64,000 nt of DNA from Lumbricus terrestris (Eukaryota > Annelida > Clitellata > Crassiclitellata > Lumbricidae): contig OX457052.1 in assembly GCA_949752735.1 (NCBI GenBank), positions 15,257,668 to 15,321,667 of the forward strand. Direction: 5' to 3'. Positions 25,826 to 38,724 of this stretch are shown here, piece after piece. Below the pieces are notes generated by a model, which was given only the letters and a program-made list of their open reading frames with translations, was not told the origin of the DNA and did not search any database. Every line of letters begins with the position of its first letter. Within the stretch, counting starts at the first letter, position 1. The position numbers and the translations under genes are program-made.

Positions 25826-27680
25826 GAATGGACGGACGGACGGACGGACGGAAGGACGGAAGGACGGAAGGACGGAAGGACGGAAGGACGGCAGTACGGA
25901 AGGACGGAAGGACGGAAGGACGGAAGGACGGAAGGACGGACGGACGGAAGGACGGAAGGACGGAAGGACGGAAGGACGGAAGGACGGACGGACGGAAGGA
26001 CGGAAGGACGGAAGGACGGACGGACGGACGGAAGGACGGAAGGACGGAAGGACGGACGGACGGACGGAAGGACGGAAGGACGGACGGAAGGAAGGACGGA
26101 AGGACGGAAGGACGGAAGGACGGACGGACGGAAGGACGGCAGGACGGAAGGACGGAAGGACGGAAGGACGGAAGGACGGACGGACGGAAGGACGGAAGGA
26201 CGGAAGGACGGAAGGACGGAAGGACGGAAGGACGGACGGACGGACGGACGGACGGAAGGACGGACGGACGGACGGACGGAAGGACGGAAGGACGGAAGGA
26301 CGGACGGACGGACGGAAGGACGGAAGGACGGCAGGACGGCAGGACGGAAGGACGGAAGGACGGAAGGACGGAAGGACGGACGGATGGACGGACGGACGGA
26401 CGGACGGAAGGACGGACGGACGGACGGAAGGACGGAAGGACGGAAGGACGGAAGGACGGAAGGACGGACGGACGGACGGAAGGACGGAAGGACGGAAGGA
26501 CGGAAGGACGGACGGACGGACGGAAGAACGGACGGAAGGACGGAAGGACGGAAGGACGGAAGGACGGAAGGACGGAAGGACGGAAGGACGGACGGAAGGA
26601 CGGAAGGACGGAAGGACGGAAGGACGGAAGGACGGACGGAAGGACGGAAGGACGGAAGGACGGAAGGACGGAAGGACGGAAGGACGGAAGGACGGACGGA
26701 CGGACGGACGGACGGAAGGACGGACGGACGGACGGACGGAAGGACGGAAGGACGGAAGGACGGACGGACGGACGGAAGGACGGAAGGACGGCAGGACGGC
26801 AGGACGGAAGGACGGAAGGACGGAAGGACGGAAGGACGGAAGGACGGACGGATGGACGGACGGACGGACGGACGGACGGAAGGACGGACGGACGGAAGGA
26901 CGGAAGGACGGAAGGACGGAAGGACGGAAGGACGGACGGACGGACGGACGGAAGGACGGAAGGACGGAAGGACGGACGGACGGACGGAAGAACGGACGGA
27001 AGGACGGCAGGACGGAAGGACGGAAGGACGGAAGGACGGACGGACGGAAGGACGGAAGGACGGAAGGACGAACGGACGGACGGAAAGACGGAAGGACGGA
27101 AGGACGGAAGGACGGAAGGACGGACGGAAGGACGGAAGGACGGACGGACGGACCGACGGACGGAAGGACGGAAGGACGGCAGGACGGCAGGACGGAAGGA
27201 CGGAAGGACGGAAGGACGGAAGGACGGACGGAAGGACGGAAGGACGGAAGGACGGAAGGACGGAAGGACGGAAGGACGGAAGGACGGAAGGACGGAAGGA
27301 CGGCAGGCCGGAAGGACGGAAGGACGGAAGGACGGCAGGACGGAAGGACGGAAGGATGGAAGGACGGAAGGACGGAAGGACGGCAGGGCGGAAGGACGGA
27401 CGGACGGACGGAAGGACGGAAGGACGGACGGACGGACGGACGGAAGGACGGAAGGACGGAAGGACGGAAGGACGGAAGGACGGAAGGACGGAAGGACGGA
27501 CGGAAGGACGGAAGGACGGAAGGACGGAAGGACGGAAGGACGGACGGACGGAAGGAAGGAAGGGATGAAGGACGGAAGGACGGAAGGACGGCAGGGCGGA
27601 AGGACGGAAGGACGGCAGGACGGAAGGACGGAAGGACGGACGGACGGATGGACGGATGGACGGAAGGATGGACAGATGGA
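25826..27680. repeat. 1.85-kb GGAC/GGAA satellite with higher-order structure
   Basis: Almost entirely GGAC and GGAA tetramers, mainly as the 8-mer GGACGGAA. Rare variants (GGCAGGAC, GGATGG, GAAGAACGG) recur about 460-468 bp apart, which shows an internal higher-order duplication. The absence of stop codons makes five 580-714-codon open frames on the two strands; these are repeat artefacts. Confidence 0.98.
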
Positions 27681-27699
27681 TGAATGAACGGACGGATGT

Positions 27700-28366
27700 A
27701 TAGATATATGCAGGACAACTGTCAGCAGTACACACGGACTTCACGGCGACTCAACTGCCTTATAATATTGTCTTTCAAATCGGTCACCAAGCTGTTATCG
27801 CTTAGTCTAAGCTTATACCATGGGCAAAGACCACCACCAAAAACTCGTTCTTTCGCTGAACGTCCGTCGCAAATCGGATTCACAGGCGAATTACGACAAA
27901 GCTCTACCCATGCACCCACTCCCACTCCCACTAATCGCTAACCCAAAAATTTCTAAGGCGCTATAGCTACCGTACTGAAAAGCTACTTGCATCGTTAGTC
28001 ATCTTATTCGCGTTAAGTATTATTTTTGCCTGTTCACTAACGCTATGGTTGCAGGTGGATGAATAATTGTGGTGTCCTCGATATATTATAGTCCGATATA
28101 CATGTAGGCTGACCATGGAAAGCCTGCCAGAGCCATATCCTTCTGTCATTAATTTTAAGGTGACACGTCTATAACTTAAATCTGATTTATTAACTTTTAC
28201 CGATTCAAAATGTTATGTCCGAGTCTCAGTCAGAAGACTTGGTGACCATAATTATAATACTGGATTGAACGTCTGATTTCTCACTAAGCTGGATGACTCG
28301 GATTTCTTCATATTACGAAACGAGACAGAATTTTTTTTACCGAGGTTTCGGTTTCTGGTGATGCCG

Positions 28367-28370
<4 letters not shown>
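27700..28370. other. No gene recognised
   Basis: Unique sequence between satellite and (GA)n. Short open frames on both strands show no family features. Confidence 0.5.
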
Positions 28371-28372
<2 letters not shown>

Positions 28373-28459
<87 letters not shown>

Positions 28460-28460
28460 G
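28373..28460. repeat. (GA)n(ACAG)n microsatellite
   Basis: About 30 GA units followed by ACAG units. Confidence 0.97.
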
Positions 28461-29394
28461 ACAGAGACAGAGAGAAATGAGTAGGCGGCAGATTATTGTG
28501 TGGGTGGAAGATTTTTGTACTCCATGCTTCAATAAGCTTCTCTAAAGCCTGCCTGTAGAATAATTTTTTAGACAATCAGATGAGAAATATGTTCTTATGA
28601 GTCACTAAGATACATATTATATACTATTATAAAACTGCATGATTTTTTTTTCTCTTGCCGCGTGGGTATGAAATTGACCCTGATTCTTCCACTTCCACAC
28701 AACCTCCCAGGCTCCCACACCTTTTCAACTCTTAACATCCTCCACTCTAGCCGTCTGTCTAATTCCTCGCCCGACTCTCTGACTCCCTGACTGTATCGAC
28801 GTTTTTGATTGTATTGATCGAGCGCCTGTGAATAATCTGGTTCCCGCAACTTAGCTTTTGCGAGCGCTGTAGAAGTTTACGAGTTTACGATTACAAGATC
28901 TGCCAATAATTAATCATTTTTATTACATTATTACTATACTTATCGATATTATTATTATTTCTGTGTTTTATTTTACATTTTTGACATGTAACCGGGCGCG
29001 GTGTGTCACCAGGAATTGTCTGATTTTCAATTAAACGAATATATACATTATCACGACTGTAGATTATATCCTATCGCTCGATAGTCGGATAGAGTGACAA
29101 TGGAAAGCAGGCTGCATGCAGTAAGTGCCTCTCCTCCTTCCGTCTTTTAATGAGCGCAGTTTATACGAGAAAAAAACATGTTCTTCGGCAAATTGAGACA
29201 ATTAGTCAACAGCCGGTCATGACTCCGACGGCTGCGCACCACTATACACTTGTTCTCCACCGCACATCCGGAGGAGTAGATTGCGGTAATGGTGTTGGAG
29301 TATACTCCAGTCCTTCGCCTGCCACTCTGCCTCTCTCTTCCCCACTGATGGCGATTCACTATACGCTTTATGCACAGACAACAGACATCGGCAC

Positions 29395-29572
29395 GCTCAG
29401 ACACATGCACACATACGCATACAGTCTTCCACACACACACACACACACAGGCACACAAACACAGGCACACACTACACACACGTACACGCACCACACACAC
29501 GCGCGCGCGCGCGCGCACATGCACACAAACACTGCACGCACACACACGCACACACACACAGGCACACAAACA

Positions 29573-29618
<46 letters not shown>

Positions 29619-29781
29619 GTCGGAATACTCCTAATATTCATCTCCCACATACCAATACATACACACACACACATACACACACACACTGTCATATATCATT
29701 CACGTACGCCTACACACGAGTCAATCCCCATAGACCCAAGCGCACATGCGCCAACCGACTTACTACACGTACACCAAAAGC

Positions 29782-29815
<34 letters not shown>
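29395..29815. repeat. Interrupted (CA)n microsatellite cluster
   Basis: Several CA tracts (29431-29465, 29570-29615, 29660-29690, 29786-29812) and a (CG)n block at 29502-29516. The His/Thr-rich open frames are artefacts. Confidence 0.95.
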
Positions 29816-29816
<1 letters not shown>

Positions 29817-30045
29817 AATGATGATATGCGATGCAGTGTGGCTACAATTTGTGGTTGCTTAATTAAATATTAATTTGAAACCAAATGACTTTCCGTGTCG
29901 CTATGTTCACACCTGCAAAAATAATTAATATTCTCACTTTCAGCAGCAGATAATTTTCGTTGACTCTTGGCATTCGCGCTGACAACTGATGTATGCAAAG
30001 GCATCCTGTGTTTCGACGCCCTTATCTATAAAATTATGGTTGCTA

Positions 30046-30535
<490 letters not shown>

Positions 30536-30589
30536 TATTTTTTATCTCTCGGGATTGCTATAGGAGCTATTGCTGAATGTCTAGAAATT

Positions 30590-31040
30590 CAGGCCTCGTC
30601 CTTCGCAGCACTGCAGCAGTAGTGAAAGTGATGGAATTGTGGCGCTGCAGACAGATGGAAAAGCGCTGGAAGAGAAAGGCCACCTACCGTGGCTCTCCAG
30701 AAACAACCGAAAGACGTTGGTCAACCTCGTGAATGAAGCAAACCTCGACAGAATTGAGGGGCCTTAGTGTTTCATGGCAATGAGCACAAAGAGATGTGAT
30801 GATGGCAGCCCCGCGTACTTCTTGATTTTACGTACGGCGTTTTGTCCCGCAGCGGCTCCCGCCGCATTCGCTGTGTGATCGATGTAGGATGCCGCGCAGG
30901 CGTGTACCACCGTGGCATCCCAGGTCAGATGTTTGCCTGCTGCCCAGTGAATCATTATGACTCTATCAGGTCTCTTGCCGTCCATGCGAGATAGACCAGA
31001 AGGCTCCTTGGTACTTGGGACATCAGCTCTCTGCAAAGCC
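30590..31040 (-). mobile_element. LINE C-terminal fragment
   Basis: The minus strand encodes 'ADVPSTKEPSGLSRMDGKRP', then 'WDATVVHACAASY', 'AAGQNAVRKIKKYAGLPSSH', and after a stop 'FLESHGRW..FQRFSICLQRH'. This is a characteristic C-terminal domain of a class of LINE reverse-transcriptase polyproteins common in invertebrates. It has stops and lacks catalytic motifs. Confidence 0.75.
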
Positions 31041-31330
31041 CGCCATACTATATCATTGATTGACTGGTCGGTCCCTACGCTCGGCTGTTAGGGAAGTACT
31101 CTTTGTCCCATTTGCTCGTACCTCCATCATGCAGAGTCGTGCTTTTTCTGTGGTTGGCCCAGTGGTATGGAATGCCCTCCCACTTGAGCTGCGCCTGTTC
31201 CCTAGATCACTCTCTGACACATTCTATAAGCACTTAAAAACTGTTCTGTTTGACCGTACTGGAGTCGGGAGCGCCTCTGAGTAGTTTCCTTGAAGAGGCG
31301 CTATATAAATACTCGAATGAATGAATGAAT
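31041..31330 (+). mobile_element. LINE 3' end with (GAAT)n tail
   Basis: Seventy-four codons ('AFSVVGPVVWNALPLELR', 'YKHLKTVLFDRTG') match the C-terminus of CR1/L2-type LINEs. Then comes GGGAGCGCCTCTGAGTAG..TTGAAGAGGCGCTATATAAAT, the 3' tail shared with the SINE at 14210. It ends in GAATGAATGAAT. It abuts the minus-strand LINE at 30590-31040. Confidence 0.85.
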
Positions 31331-32113
31331 TGATGGCGTGATGACGAAGGGACCGCCCAAGTGCTAATCTACACGCAAGGCCGTGTTGGCCATCAGGGCT
31401 CACTAGATCATCATATAAACAAGAAATACTAAAATAACGGAAAAATTTCGAAAAACTATCTGCGATATTTATAAGGTTATGAGTTTCTGAACGTCGCTAT
31501 AAATTTAGACGTGAGTTCCAAAAACGTCAGAAAGGAGGTAACCACAGACGTCTTTGAAATCAAATGTCTTAAAAACCAAGATATTGATTTAAAATTTGGC
31601 TTAATTTCCTCAAATACCATAGTGAACATTCTGTTAAATTTTCAATCAATCTGAGATGGTCGACAAGGAGCCAATTGTTGAATTGAGATGGACTGACCCT
31701 AAAGCACATTTGAAAAAGACATTGTCTAAACATTGCAACAATAAGCGTTAAACATTGAGACACCGATGACAAAAATATGGAACGAAGGGAAAAAATATGG
31801 AACGAAGGCATAACTTGTCTGTCAGACAATCTCTCTCTCTCTCTCTCTCTCTTTGTTCCTTTAGTTCTTTTCAGAACATTGGTTGACAAGCTCTCTCCAT
31901 CCCATGCGGTTGCCTGCAGTCTCCTCTGCTCTGTCCCAGCTGATTCCCATCGCAGTCAGGTCTTCACCAAAATGTCAGACACTAGTTGAGTTTAATTCCT
32001 ATGTGCCTATAAATGGCACATTTATATGTAGCCTACTGCACCAAAGACAGATATAATTAATTATGTCTAGAAGAAATATTATGCACTTAGGAACGATTTC
32101 TCCACTACATTCA
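31331..32113. other. No gene recognised; 3' side of the methyltransferase gene
   Basis: AT-rich DNA with a short (TC)n run at 31829-31852. Probably includes the 3' UTR of the FkbM-type gene. Confidence 0.45.
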
Positions 32114-33082
32114 TTAAAAAAACAGTTGGTTATTTGGAAGAACTGCTTTTTTGAATAGAACATCGGGAGTCCACTTATTCCAGTCATCGTCTAATTTCTT
32201 TTCTGTTCTTGGATCATAAACATCGTATCCTCTTTGGTAGAAAAATTCTAAAAAGCGATCAACTCTTCGCCTTCTGGATTCCGTTTGGCCATACTTTGCT
32301 GGATATTGATCCCATTCCATCTGGATCATCACTACATCGATTTCTTCGAAGAAACTAGCAGCACTTTTCTTCTGGAAAATCTCAATTTCGGACCCTTGTA
32401 CATCGATTTTGATGAGTGCTTTCTTGTGTCTTATGAATGGTGTTAGTTTGTTGAGCACCGTCACACTAGCCGACAAACACCCAGGGCATGATGCATTGCC
32501 GACCATAAAAGTATCACCACGATTCAATTTAGTAAACTTAAGGAAAGTGGTCGATTCCTCATTGGAAAGAGCATAATGAAGGATGTCAACGTTATTTTCG
32601 ATTTGCCCGAGATGAACGGACTTGGCCAATCGCCGTACAGTGTCTTTGTTGGGTTCAACTGCGACAACATGGATTCCTGAATGTGCAATTGGCAGTGTGT
32701 ATGTTCCAAGGTTTGCACCGAGGTCCACAAACGACACGTTACGGTGCATGCGAAAGAAATTGAGCCACTTCTTAACCAGATCTTGCTCAAAGTATTCCCC
32801 AGCAGCCGCCATTCTTGAGATGTGAATATCCTGTTGTGGATCATAGATGCACATTGGGAAGTGCAGCGCTCCAACTGTCGCATTGACGCACTCCACGTCC
32901 AACTGATTGTCAAACTGCGACGGTTCGAGTGTTTGTAGCTTCTCTCTGTTGCCTTTTAAGTCGATGACATTTTTGAACGATGACAAGGCAACGAAAGATG
33001 TTGATAGGATTAGAACTGCTGTCATGCAAATCAACAATGCTCCACAGATGAAGAACCGCTGCATTCTCTTTGATATCATCAT
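32114..33082 (-). CDS. FkbM-type SAM-dependent methyltransferase, type II membrane protein
   Basis: A single open exon encodes 322 residues. Residues about 11-34 (FFICGALLICMTAVLILSTS..) form one hydrophobic anchor after a short basic N-terminus, the layout of a Golgi/ER type II protein. The lumenal part holds a class I methyltransferase fold: motif I 'VSFVDLGANLGTYTLP' binds S-adenosylmethionine, 'VVAVEPNKD' is the acidic loop after strand 2, and 'ALIKIDVQGSEIEIF' is the FkbM signature. N-glycosylation sequons (NVS, NAS, NAT) agree with a lumenal location. The family takes its name from the FK506 O-methyltransferase FkbM; animal members are mostly uncharacterised, and sugar or secondary-metabolite hydroxyl methylation is plausible. 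The frame is intact and ends at TAA. I chose the first in-frame ATG because the anchor follows directly. A 5' non-coding exon cannot be excluded. Confidence 0.88.
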   Translation of the reverse strand: MMISKRMQRFFICGALLICMTAVLILSTSFVALSSFKNVIDLKGNREKLQTLEPSQFDNQLDVECVNATVGALHFPMCIYDPQQDIHISRMAAAGEYFEQDLVKKWLNFFRMHRNVSFVDLGANLGTYTLPIAHSGIHVVAVEPNKDTVRRLAKSVHLGQIENNVDILHYALSNEESTTFLKFTKLNRGDTFMVGNASCPGCLSASVTVLNKLTPFIRHKKALIKIDVQGSEIEIFQKKSAASFFEEIDVVMIQMEWDQYPAKYGQTESRRRRVDRFLEFFYQRGYDVYDPRTEKKLDDDWNKWTPDVLFKKAVLPNNQLFF

Positions 33083-33359
33083 TAAAATCCGATATTGGGT
33101 AAAATTTGAAATTCGTTTGAAACTGGTATAAAACAGAAAATATAAACAGTCATTAGAGTAGGCCTACACGTCACAACTGATAAAAATATTTATACTGATA
33201 AACTGAAACAGAAAAACAAAATTAATTTTATTTGGTCTTAATGGACATTGTAGCAAAATTTCACTGTTGGCTAATCCATGAACGTTGCTCAACGCCCCTG
33301 ATGTATGAGGTGGGAGTTGAACCAGCTTCGCAATGGTGCGACAGCTCTTTGTTTATGTC

Positions 33360-33720
33360 TCGAAGTTTCAAGCAGGTTTCTCTCACAGGTTGTCTGGTGC
33401 AAAGTTTGAACCTGAGCCGAATCGATTACTGCGATGTCGCCTTTGCTGGCTTGCCACAGCGCAGTAATTATACTGCGCTGTGGCAAGCCAGCAAAGGCGA
33501 CATTCCAAATTTCCAAAATTTCCAAAGATTTCAATTTTTTCAGAATTTCCAAAAATTTCCAGAATTTCCAAATATTTCCAAAGCAGAATTATTCTGCTTC
33601 AGGCGGTCATCAACGCTGCTGCTCGTCTGGTCCTGCGATTAAAAACGTCGACCATTCTACCGCGATCGGGTACCAGCTTCAGTGGCTCGAATTAGACAAG
33701 CCCATCAAATTATAACTTTG
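33360..33720 (+). mobile_element. LINE reverse-transcriptase fragment interrupted by a palindrome
   Basis: 'SLNLSRIDYCDVAFAGLPQ' is the LINE segment that precedes 'INAAARLVLRLK'. Here the two are separated by a snap-back palindrome (33434-33503) and a TTTCCAAAATTTCC-rich stretch (about 33504-33590). Non-functional. Confidence 0.75.
33434..33503. repeat. Perfect 33-bp inverted repeat with 4-nt loop
   Basis: Arms 33434-33466 and 33471-33503 are exact reverse complements around ATTA. The left arm is LINE coding sequence (DVAFAGLPQ), and the right arm is its inverted copy. Confidence 0.95.
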
Positions 33721-34981
33721 CATCTTGATAGAATAATATAAGAAAAACTGCCTCAACAACCGTGCAACACTCAACCTCGCAGAAAGCATCAGACCGCAGC
33801 TAAAAGGTCGCGGCTGCGATGATCCAACTCGGGTGATGTATCGATTTTCGCAACTAAATCCAAAACAGGTGATTGGGCTTTCGGGTGGCTGACCCACGCG
33901 CATGCATGGAGCATTCTTCCATCGCCCATAAAAGATACAAAAAGGTATTTTTGCCTTTTTAAAAACAGTTTAAAATGTACTTTCTGTTAAACGCTAGCGC
34001 TGAAGGCTGACTGTCGACAGCGTGCGCAAAGCATGATATATAGAAGTATCTTGCCACCAACGATGCTGTAGAAATGCTGGTCGTAAATACAGTATATAGC
34101 CTACATATAATTGAGTAAGGGAGCATTATAGGTGACCAGCGGACGGGTGCTTTGAAAATGGAAGAAGAATATCACCTGTAAACAATAATATTATGTAAGC
34201 TTATAAAATATTATACAGCAGTGACCCCAACACTGATTTTTGAGGAAGTTCAAATGTGAATGGAACCATAAGGTGCCAAAGTCACCTAATATAGCTAGTG
34301 GGCAAGGTCAGTATAATAATGTGATGGCCACTTTATGAGTTGTCGTCTCTCGAGGATATTCCATGCACGGTGTTTCTATAAACACAATAAAATGATAATT
34401 CCTATGTGTCGTGATTGTATGGTCTATGATCTTCGCTGAACTAACTTTCACCGGGTTTTCCAACTTCAATGGTGCTTCTAATATTGATTGTAACCTACAC
34501 AAAAGATGGACTACGGCTGATAGACCCACCTGCTGCATGTACTGGCGATTTAGCCTATACCTGTTTGTCCTCTTACCTGGTGATCTTTCTCTTGATTCTG
34601 TTCAGTCTAAAATTTTCATTGAGTCCAATATTTTAGGCTCCGAAGAAACGATGGATGTTACCGACTATAACGAACAGCTGTTGGAACTATGCTACTCTGG
34701 CCAATAATAATTTGGCAGTTTCAGTAGACGTGAAACAAAGATTGAATCTACGACTTCGGCTCATTTGTAAAGACGCGAATACGACAGCAGCCAAGTCATG
34801 AATCGTTCAGACTGAGGATAAGCAAAACACCTGATCACAGTGATCAGTGTGTTTTATTGCAAAGTATTATTTTTATCATCGCTATGAAATATTATTTTCA
34901 CGGCGAAATATTTGCAGCGAAATGACAGTTAATCCATACAAAGCATTTATTTCAGTTCGTCTAAAAAGAGCTTATCGCAAG

Positions 34982-35104
34982 CATAGGCGGAGACCTGCGC
35001 CGAGAATTGGGGGGGACGGAAAGACGCGAGATTTTCCGAAAAATTTCTGACGACCGGCGAAATCCCGGGGAAAAATTTATTTTCGCCGCCCAAAAAGTTG
35101 ATGA

Positions 35105-35137
<33 letters not shown>

Positions 35138-35384
35138 TCATCCGGCCAAAATTTTGACCAAATCTCCCAAAAAGAAATTCTATTTTCGCCGCCAAAAAAG
35201 TTGATGACCTTTTTTTTTTTTTTTTTTAGTCATCCGGACAAATCTCCACCAAATTTTCTATTTTCGCCGCCAAAAAAAGTCTTGACGCTCAAACATTGGG
35301 GGGGACAAATGCATGGGCCGTCCCCCCCAACACTTTTATTGGGGGGACCGTCCCCCCTGTCCCCCCCCTAGGTCTCCGCCCATG
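34982..35384. mobile_element. hAT-like MITE, 403 bp
   Basis: Inverted ends CATAGGCGGAGACCT / AGGTCTCCGCCCATG (14 of 15). Perfect flanking 8-bp duplication ATCGCAAG (34974-34981 and 35385-35392). Inside are two copies of GTTGATGACC-T(n)-AGTCATCCGG with expanded T tracts (35107-35135, 35211-35227), so the interior is partly duplicated. Confidence 0.92.
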
Positions 35385-35779
35385 ATCGCAAGAATTTCAA
35401 AACAAGATCGTTTACTTTTTAAATGAGCGCGCCATGCTAATGCAAATAATTATGCACATGACTAACGCGTGCTTGGTGTGCTGACCGTAGACTCGTAGGT
35501 GATGCACCACGTACGAGTATGCAAAGAAAAGGACAATTTGTTGGCTAGAGTACAGTTTTGTATTATATATAAAAGAAGTCACGTGGAAGCCTCATCGTCG
35601 TCGCATGACTGACGGAAGAGAGCAATGAAGAAGAAAGAATATAATTGTGGCTTCACCCTTGATAGAAATTAACCAGAAACGTTTTTTGTACGTCAGGTCA
35701 AATGATGTGAAATTTCATTATCCCTTAATGGGTCCATGTCAGGAAATTGCGTTCCCGGTCCTTGGGGTTCAAATTGCAC

Positions 35780-36005
35780 CCCTATTTGTTTGTATGTATG
35801 TATGCATGCTTGTATGCATATATGTATGTAAGTATATAGCAGATGTATGTATGTGTATATCTTATGTATGCATGTATATATATATATGGAAGTATGCATG
35901 TAGGTCTATGTATATATGCATGTATGTATGTACACACATACATTCAAACATACATACGTGCATACTACATAAATACATTCATACATTCAAACATACATAC
36001 ATACA
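35780..36005. repeat. (TATG)n and inverted (CATA)n tracts
   Basis: Degenerate GTATGTATGC/ATATGT to about 35930, then ACATACATTC. The two halves could pair as a large hairpin. Confidence 0.85.
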
Positions 36006-36138
36006 TACTATAGGGTGTTTTTAAGGTAGCCTACTAAAAAACTGTCGGTAAAATCAGTTCTGCGCCGTAAAAATCGAGTAAAACGGGCAGTGAAAACAAA
36101 GCCGCCATCTTCGGCCAGGGCCATTCCAGACATTCAAA

Positions 36139-36140
<2 letters not shown>

Positions 36141-36200
<60 letters not shown>

Positions 36201-36222
36201 CATCATCATCATCATCATCATT
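36141..36222. repeat. (ATT)n(ATC)n microsatellite
   Basis: About 19 ATT units followed by about 7 ATC units. Confidence 0.95.
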
Positions 36223-36325
36223 AATAGTAGTGGTTCGCTAAGGTTCAGCCAACCAACTACATGGTAAAACAGGAAGGTGACCCGACCGGCGTCCTTGTAC
36301 AAAGGCTCGGGCCCGACCTGGGTTG

Positions 36326-36751
<426 letters not shown>

Positions 36752-36924
36752 TATGTACGGTGTATGCCGTAAATGCCACATGAACTATATAATCATACTT
36801 AAAATTACATTCATTTGCTAATGCTACAGCAGTTCGTGCACTCATGGCTCTGAGAGCATCAAGGTTGGACGCATCAAGATTTATCTCTCATGCAGTCAGC
36901 GTCTTATATTCTTCATTCATTCAT

Positions 36925-37200
36925 TAAATTTTGCATAGCGGCCTTCTAGAAACCTACTCAGAGTCGCTCCCAGCCTAACCGCGGCAATATAAATTAGATG
37001 TCAGCAGCTTGTCAAAAGAATTGGGGCTACTTCCAGAGAGTAGGTATAGGCGCATTTCCAACGGAGGTCCATTCCAGGTGGATATTTCAACAATCGAGAA
37101 TGCACGACGCTGCTTAGTTGAGGTGCCAGCGTGGGGAACCAGAACTTCTCCATTGGCAGCAGAGCGAGTGTCCGAGACCGGGCGATAAAGCACACTCATC
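36925..37200 (-). mobile_element. LINE 3' end, antisense
   Basis: The minus-strand frame has 'QRRAFSIVEISTWNGPPLEM' and a GGGAGCGACTCTGAGTAG tail with AATGAATGAA. It is the same family as 31041-31330, with more changes. Confidence 0.8.
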
Positions 37201-37690
37201 AGCTATAGGCAAAGACTGTATAGTGTATACCAAGGAGGCATCGCCAGACCAGAGCAGCAGCTATCCTTTAGGAGATGCGATGCATTTTCGCAAGCAAAAC
37301 ATCAGGCAACAACAACCTATATGTCTTCTTCGTGTGAAGGCAATGGTAAACATTGAACAGCACGTCCATTCAATGCCTTACAATAGAGTCTGCAATCTAC
37401 ACGGCAGAGAATATAAAAACACGCGTATTGCATAGAGCAAGCTTTTTTAGCCCCTCGAGAGAAGGAAGATTGCAACAGTAAAGCTCGGTATGGGCAAATA
37501 TCTAAGACCGTTGGCATTGATAGCGTTATGTCCTGCAGCCCGAGTCGAGAGACGGGACAATCGTTAGACCTATAGCCCTTTCAAGACTCGCATCGAGCTA
37601 AATGACGTATTGTACACACGGACAGCCAAAGCAGTTGGCACGTGCGATCGGCAGTAACAGAAATTAGACACACTAAAGAAAGGAAGTAAG
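37201..37690. other. No gene recognised
   Basis: Unique sequence between a LINE tail and the (GGAA)n tract. Confidence 0.5.
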
Positions 37691-37699
37691 TAAACAGGC

Positions 37700-38235
37700 A
37701 CGAAAGGAAGGAAGGAAGGAAGGAAGGAAGGAAGGAAGGAAGGAAGGAAGGAAGGAAGGAAGGAAGGAAAGAAGGAAGGAAGGAAGGAAGGAAGGAAGGA
37801 AGGAAGGAAGGAAGTAAACAGGCACGAAAGGAAGGTAAGAAAAGAAGGAAGGAAGGAAGGAAGGAAGGAAGGAAGGAAGGAAGGAAGGAAGGAAGGAAGG
37901 AAGGAAGGAAGGAAGGAAGGAAGGAAGGAAGGAAGGAAGGAAGGAAGGAAGGAAGGAAGGAAGGAAGGAAGGCAGGAAGGAAGGAAGGAAGGAAGGAAGG
38001 AAGGAGGGAGGAAGGGAAGGAAGGAAGGAAGGAAGGGAAGGAAGGAAGGACGGAGGGAAGGAAGGAAGGAAGGAAGGATGGAGGGAAGGAAGGAAGGAAG
38101 GAAGGAAAGAAGGAAGGAAGGAAGGAAGGACGGAGGGAAGGAAGGAAGGAAGGATGGAAGGATGGAAGCAAGCAAGCAAGGAAGCAAGGAAGCAAGAAAG
38201 CAAGGAAGCAAGGAAGCAAGAAAAGAAAGAAGGAT
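37700..38235. repeat. (GGAA)n microsatellite, degenerate at its right end
   Basis: About 500 bp of GGAA with a duplicated interruption 'GTAAACAGGCACGAAAGGAAGG' near 37690 and 37815. The right end has AAGCAAGC and GGAGGGAA variants. Confidence 0.97.
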
Positions 38236-38436
38236 GGAAGGAAGGAAGATATGCAAAGCAGGACAGAAGAGAGGAACGAAGGACGGAAGGGAAAGGAAAG
38301 GGAGAAGGATCGAAGGTAGGAAAGAAGAAAGGAAATAAGAAACTATAGGAAGGGCTGCAGAAAAGCCGAAAGAAAGGAAGGAGTGATAAAAGTCAGTCAA
38401 GGAGGCAGTGTGTACTTTTTTGGGTCACCCTAAATA

Positions 38437-38716
38437 CTGGGCCGCGATTAAGAAATGTGGGGCTCTGTTCGGGAAAGCTCTTACGAATCTTAGACCGAAA
38501 ATTCTGATGACCTTTTTTGTCGTTTGGTCGAAAAAATTTAGAATAAAATCTATACCGATTATTCCCCTCCAAAAGGTTAATGACCTTTTTAGTCGTTTGG
38601 TTGAAATTTGGTAAAAATCTAAACAGCTTCGGAAATTGTTTCCCGCATGTGTGGGGCCCCTAAAGTGTGGGCCCCTGTTCGGTCGAACATGTTGAACGTG
38701 CCTTAATCCGGCCCTG
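38437..38716. mobile_element. hAT-like MITE, 280 bp, diverged
   Basis: Left end CTGGGCCGCGATTAAG and right end CTTAATCCGGCCCTG are inverted. The flanks CCTAAATA / CCTAAACG match at 6 of 8. Inside are two TGATGACC/TAATGACC-T(n)-GTCGTTTGGTCG/TTG motifs, the group's hairpin motif. Confidence 0.7.
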
Positions 38717-38724
38717 CCTAAACG

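Noticed and set aside
35780..36024. 125-codon frame 35647-36024
   Set aside because: Most of it is (TATG)n/(CATA)n repeat.
37570..38400. 276-codon 'PSFL' repeat frame
   Set aside because: Translation of (GGAA)n; the period is four bases, giving a four-residue repeat.
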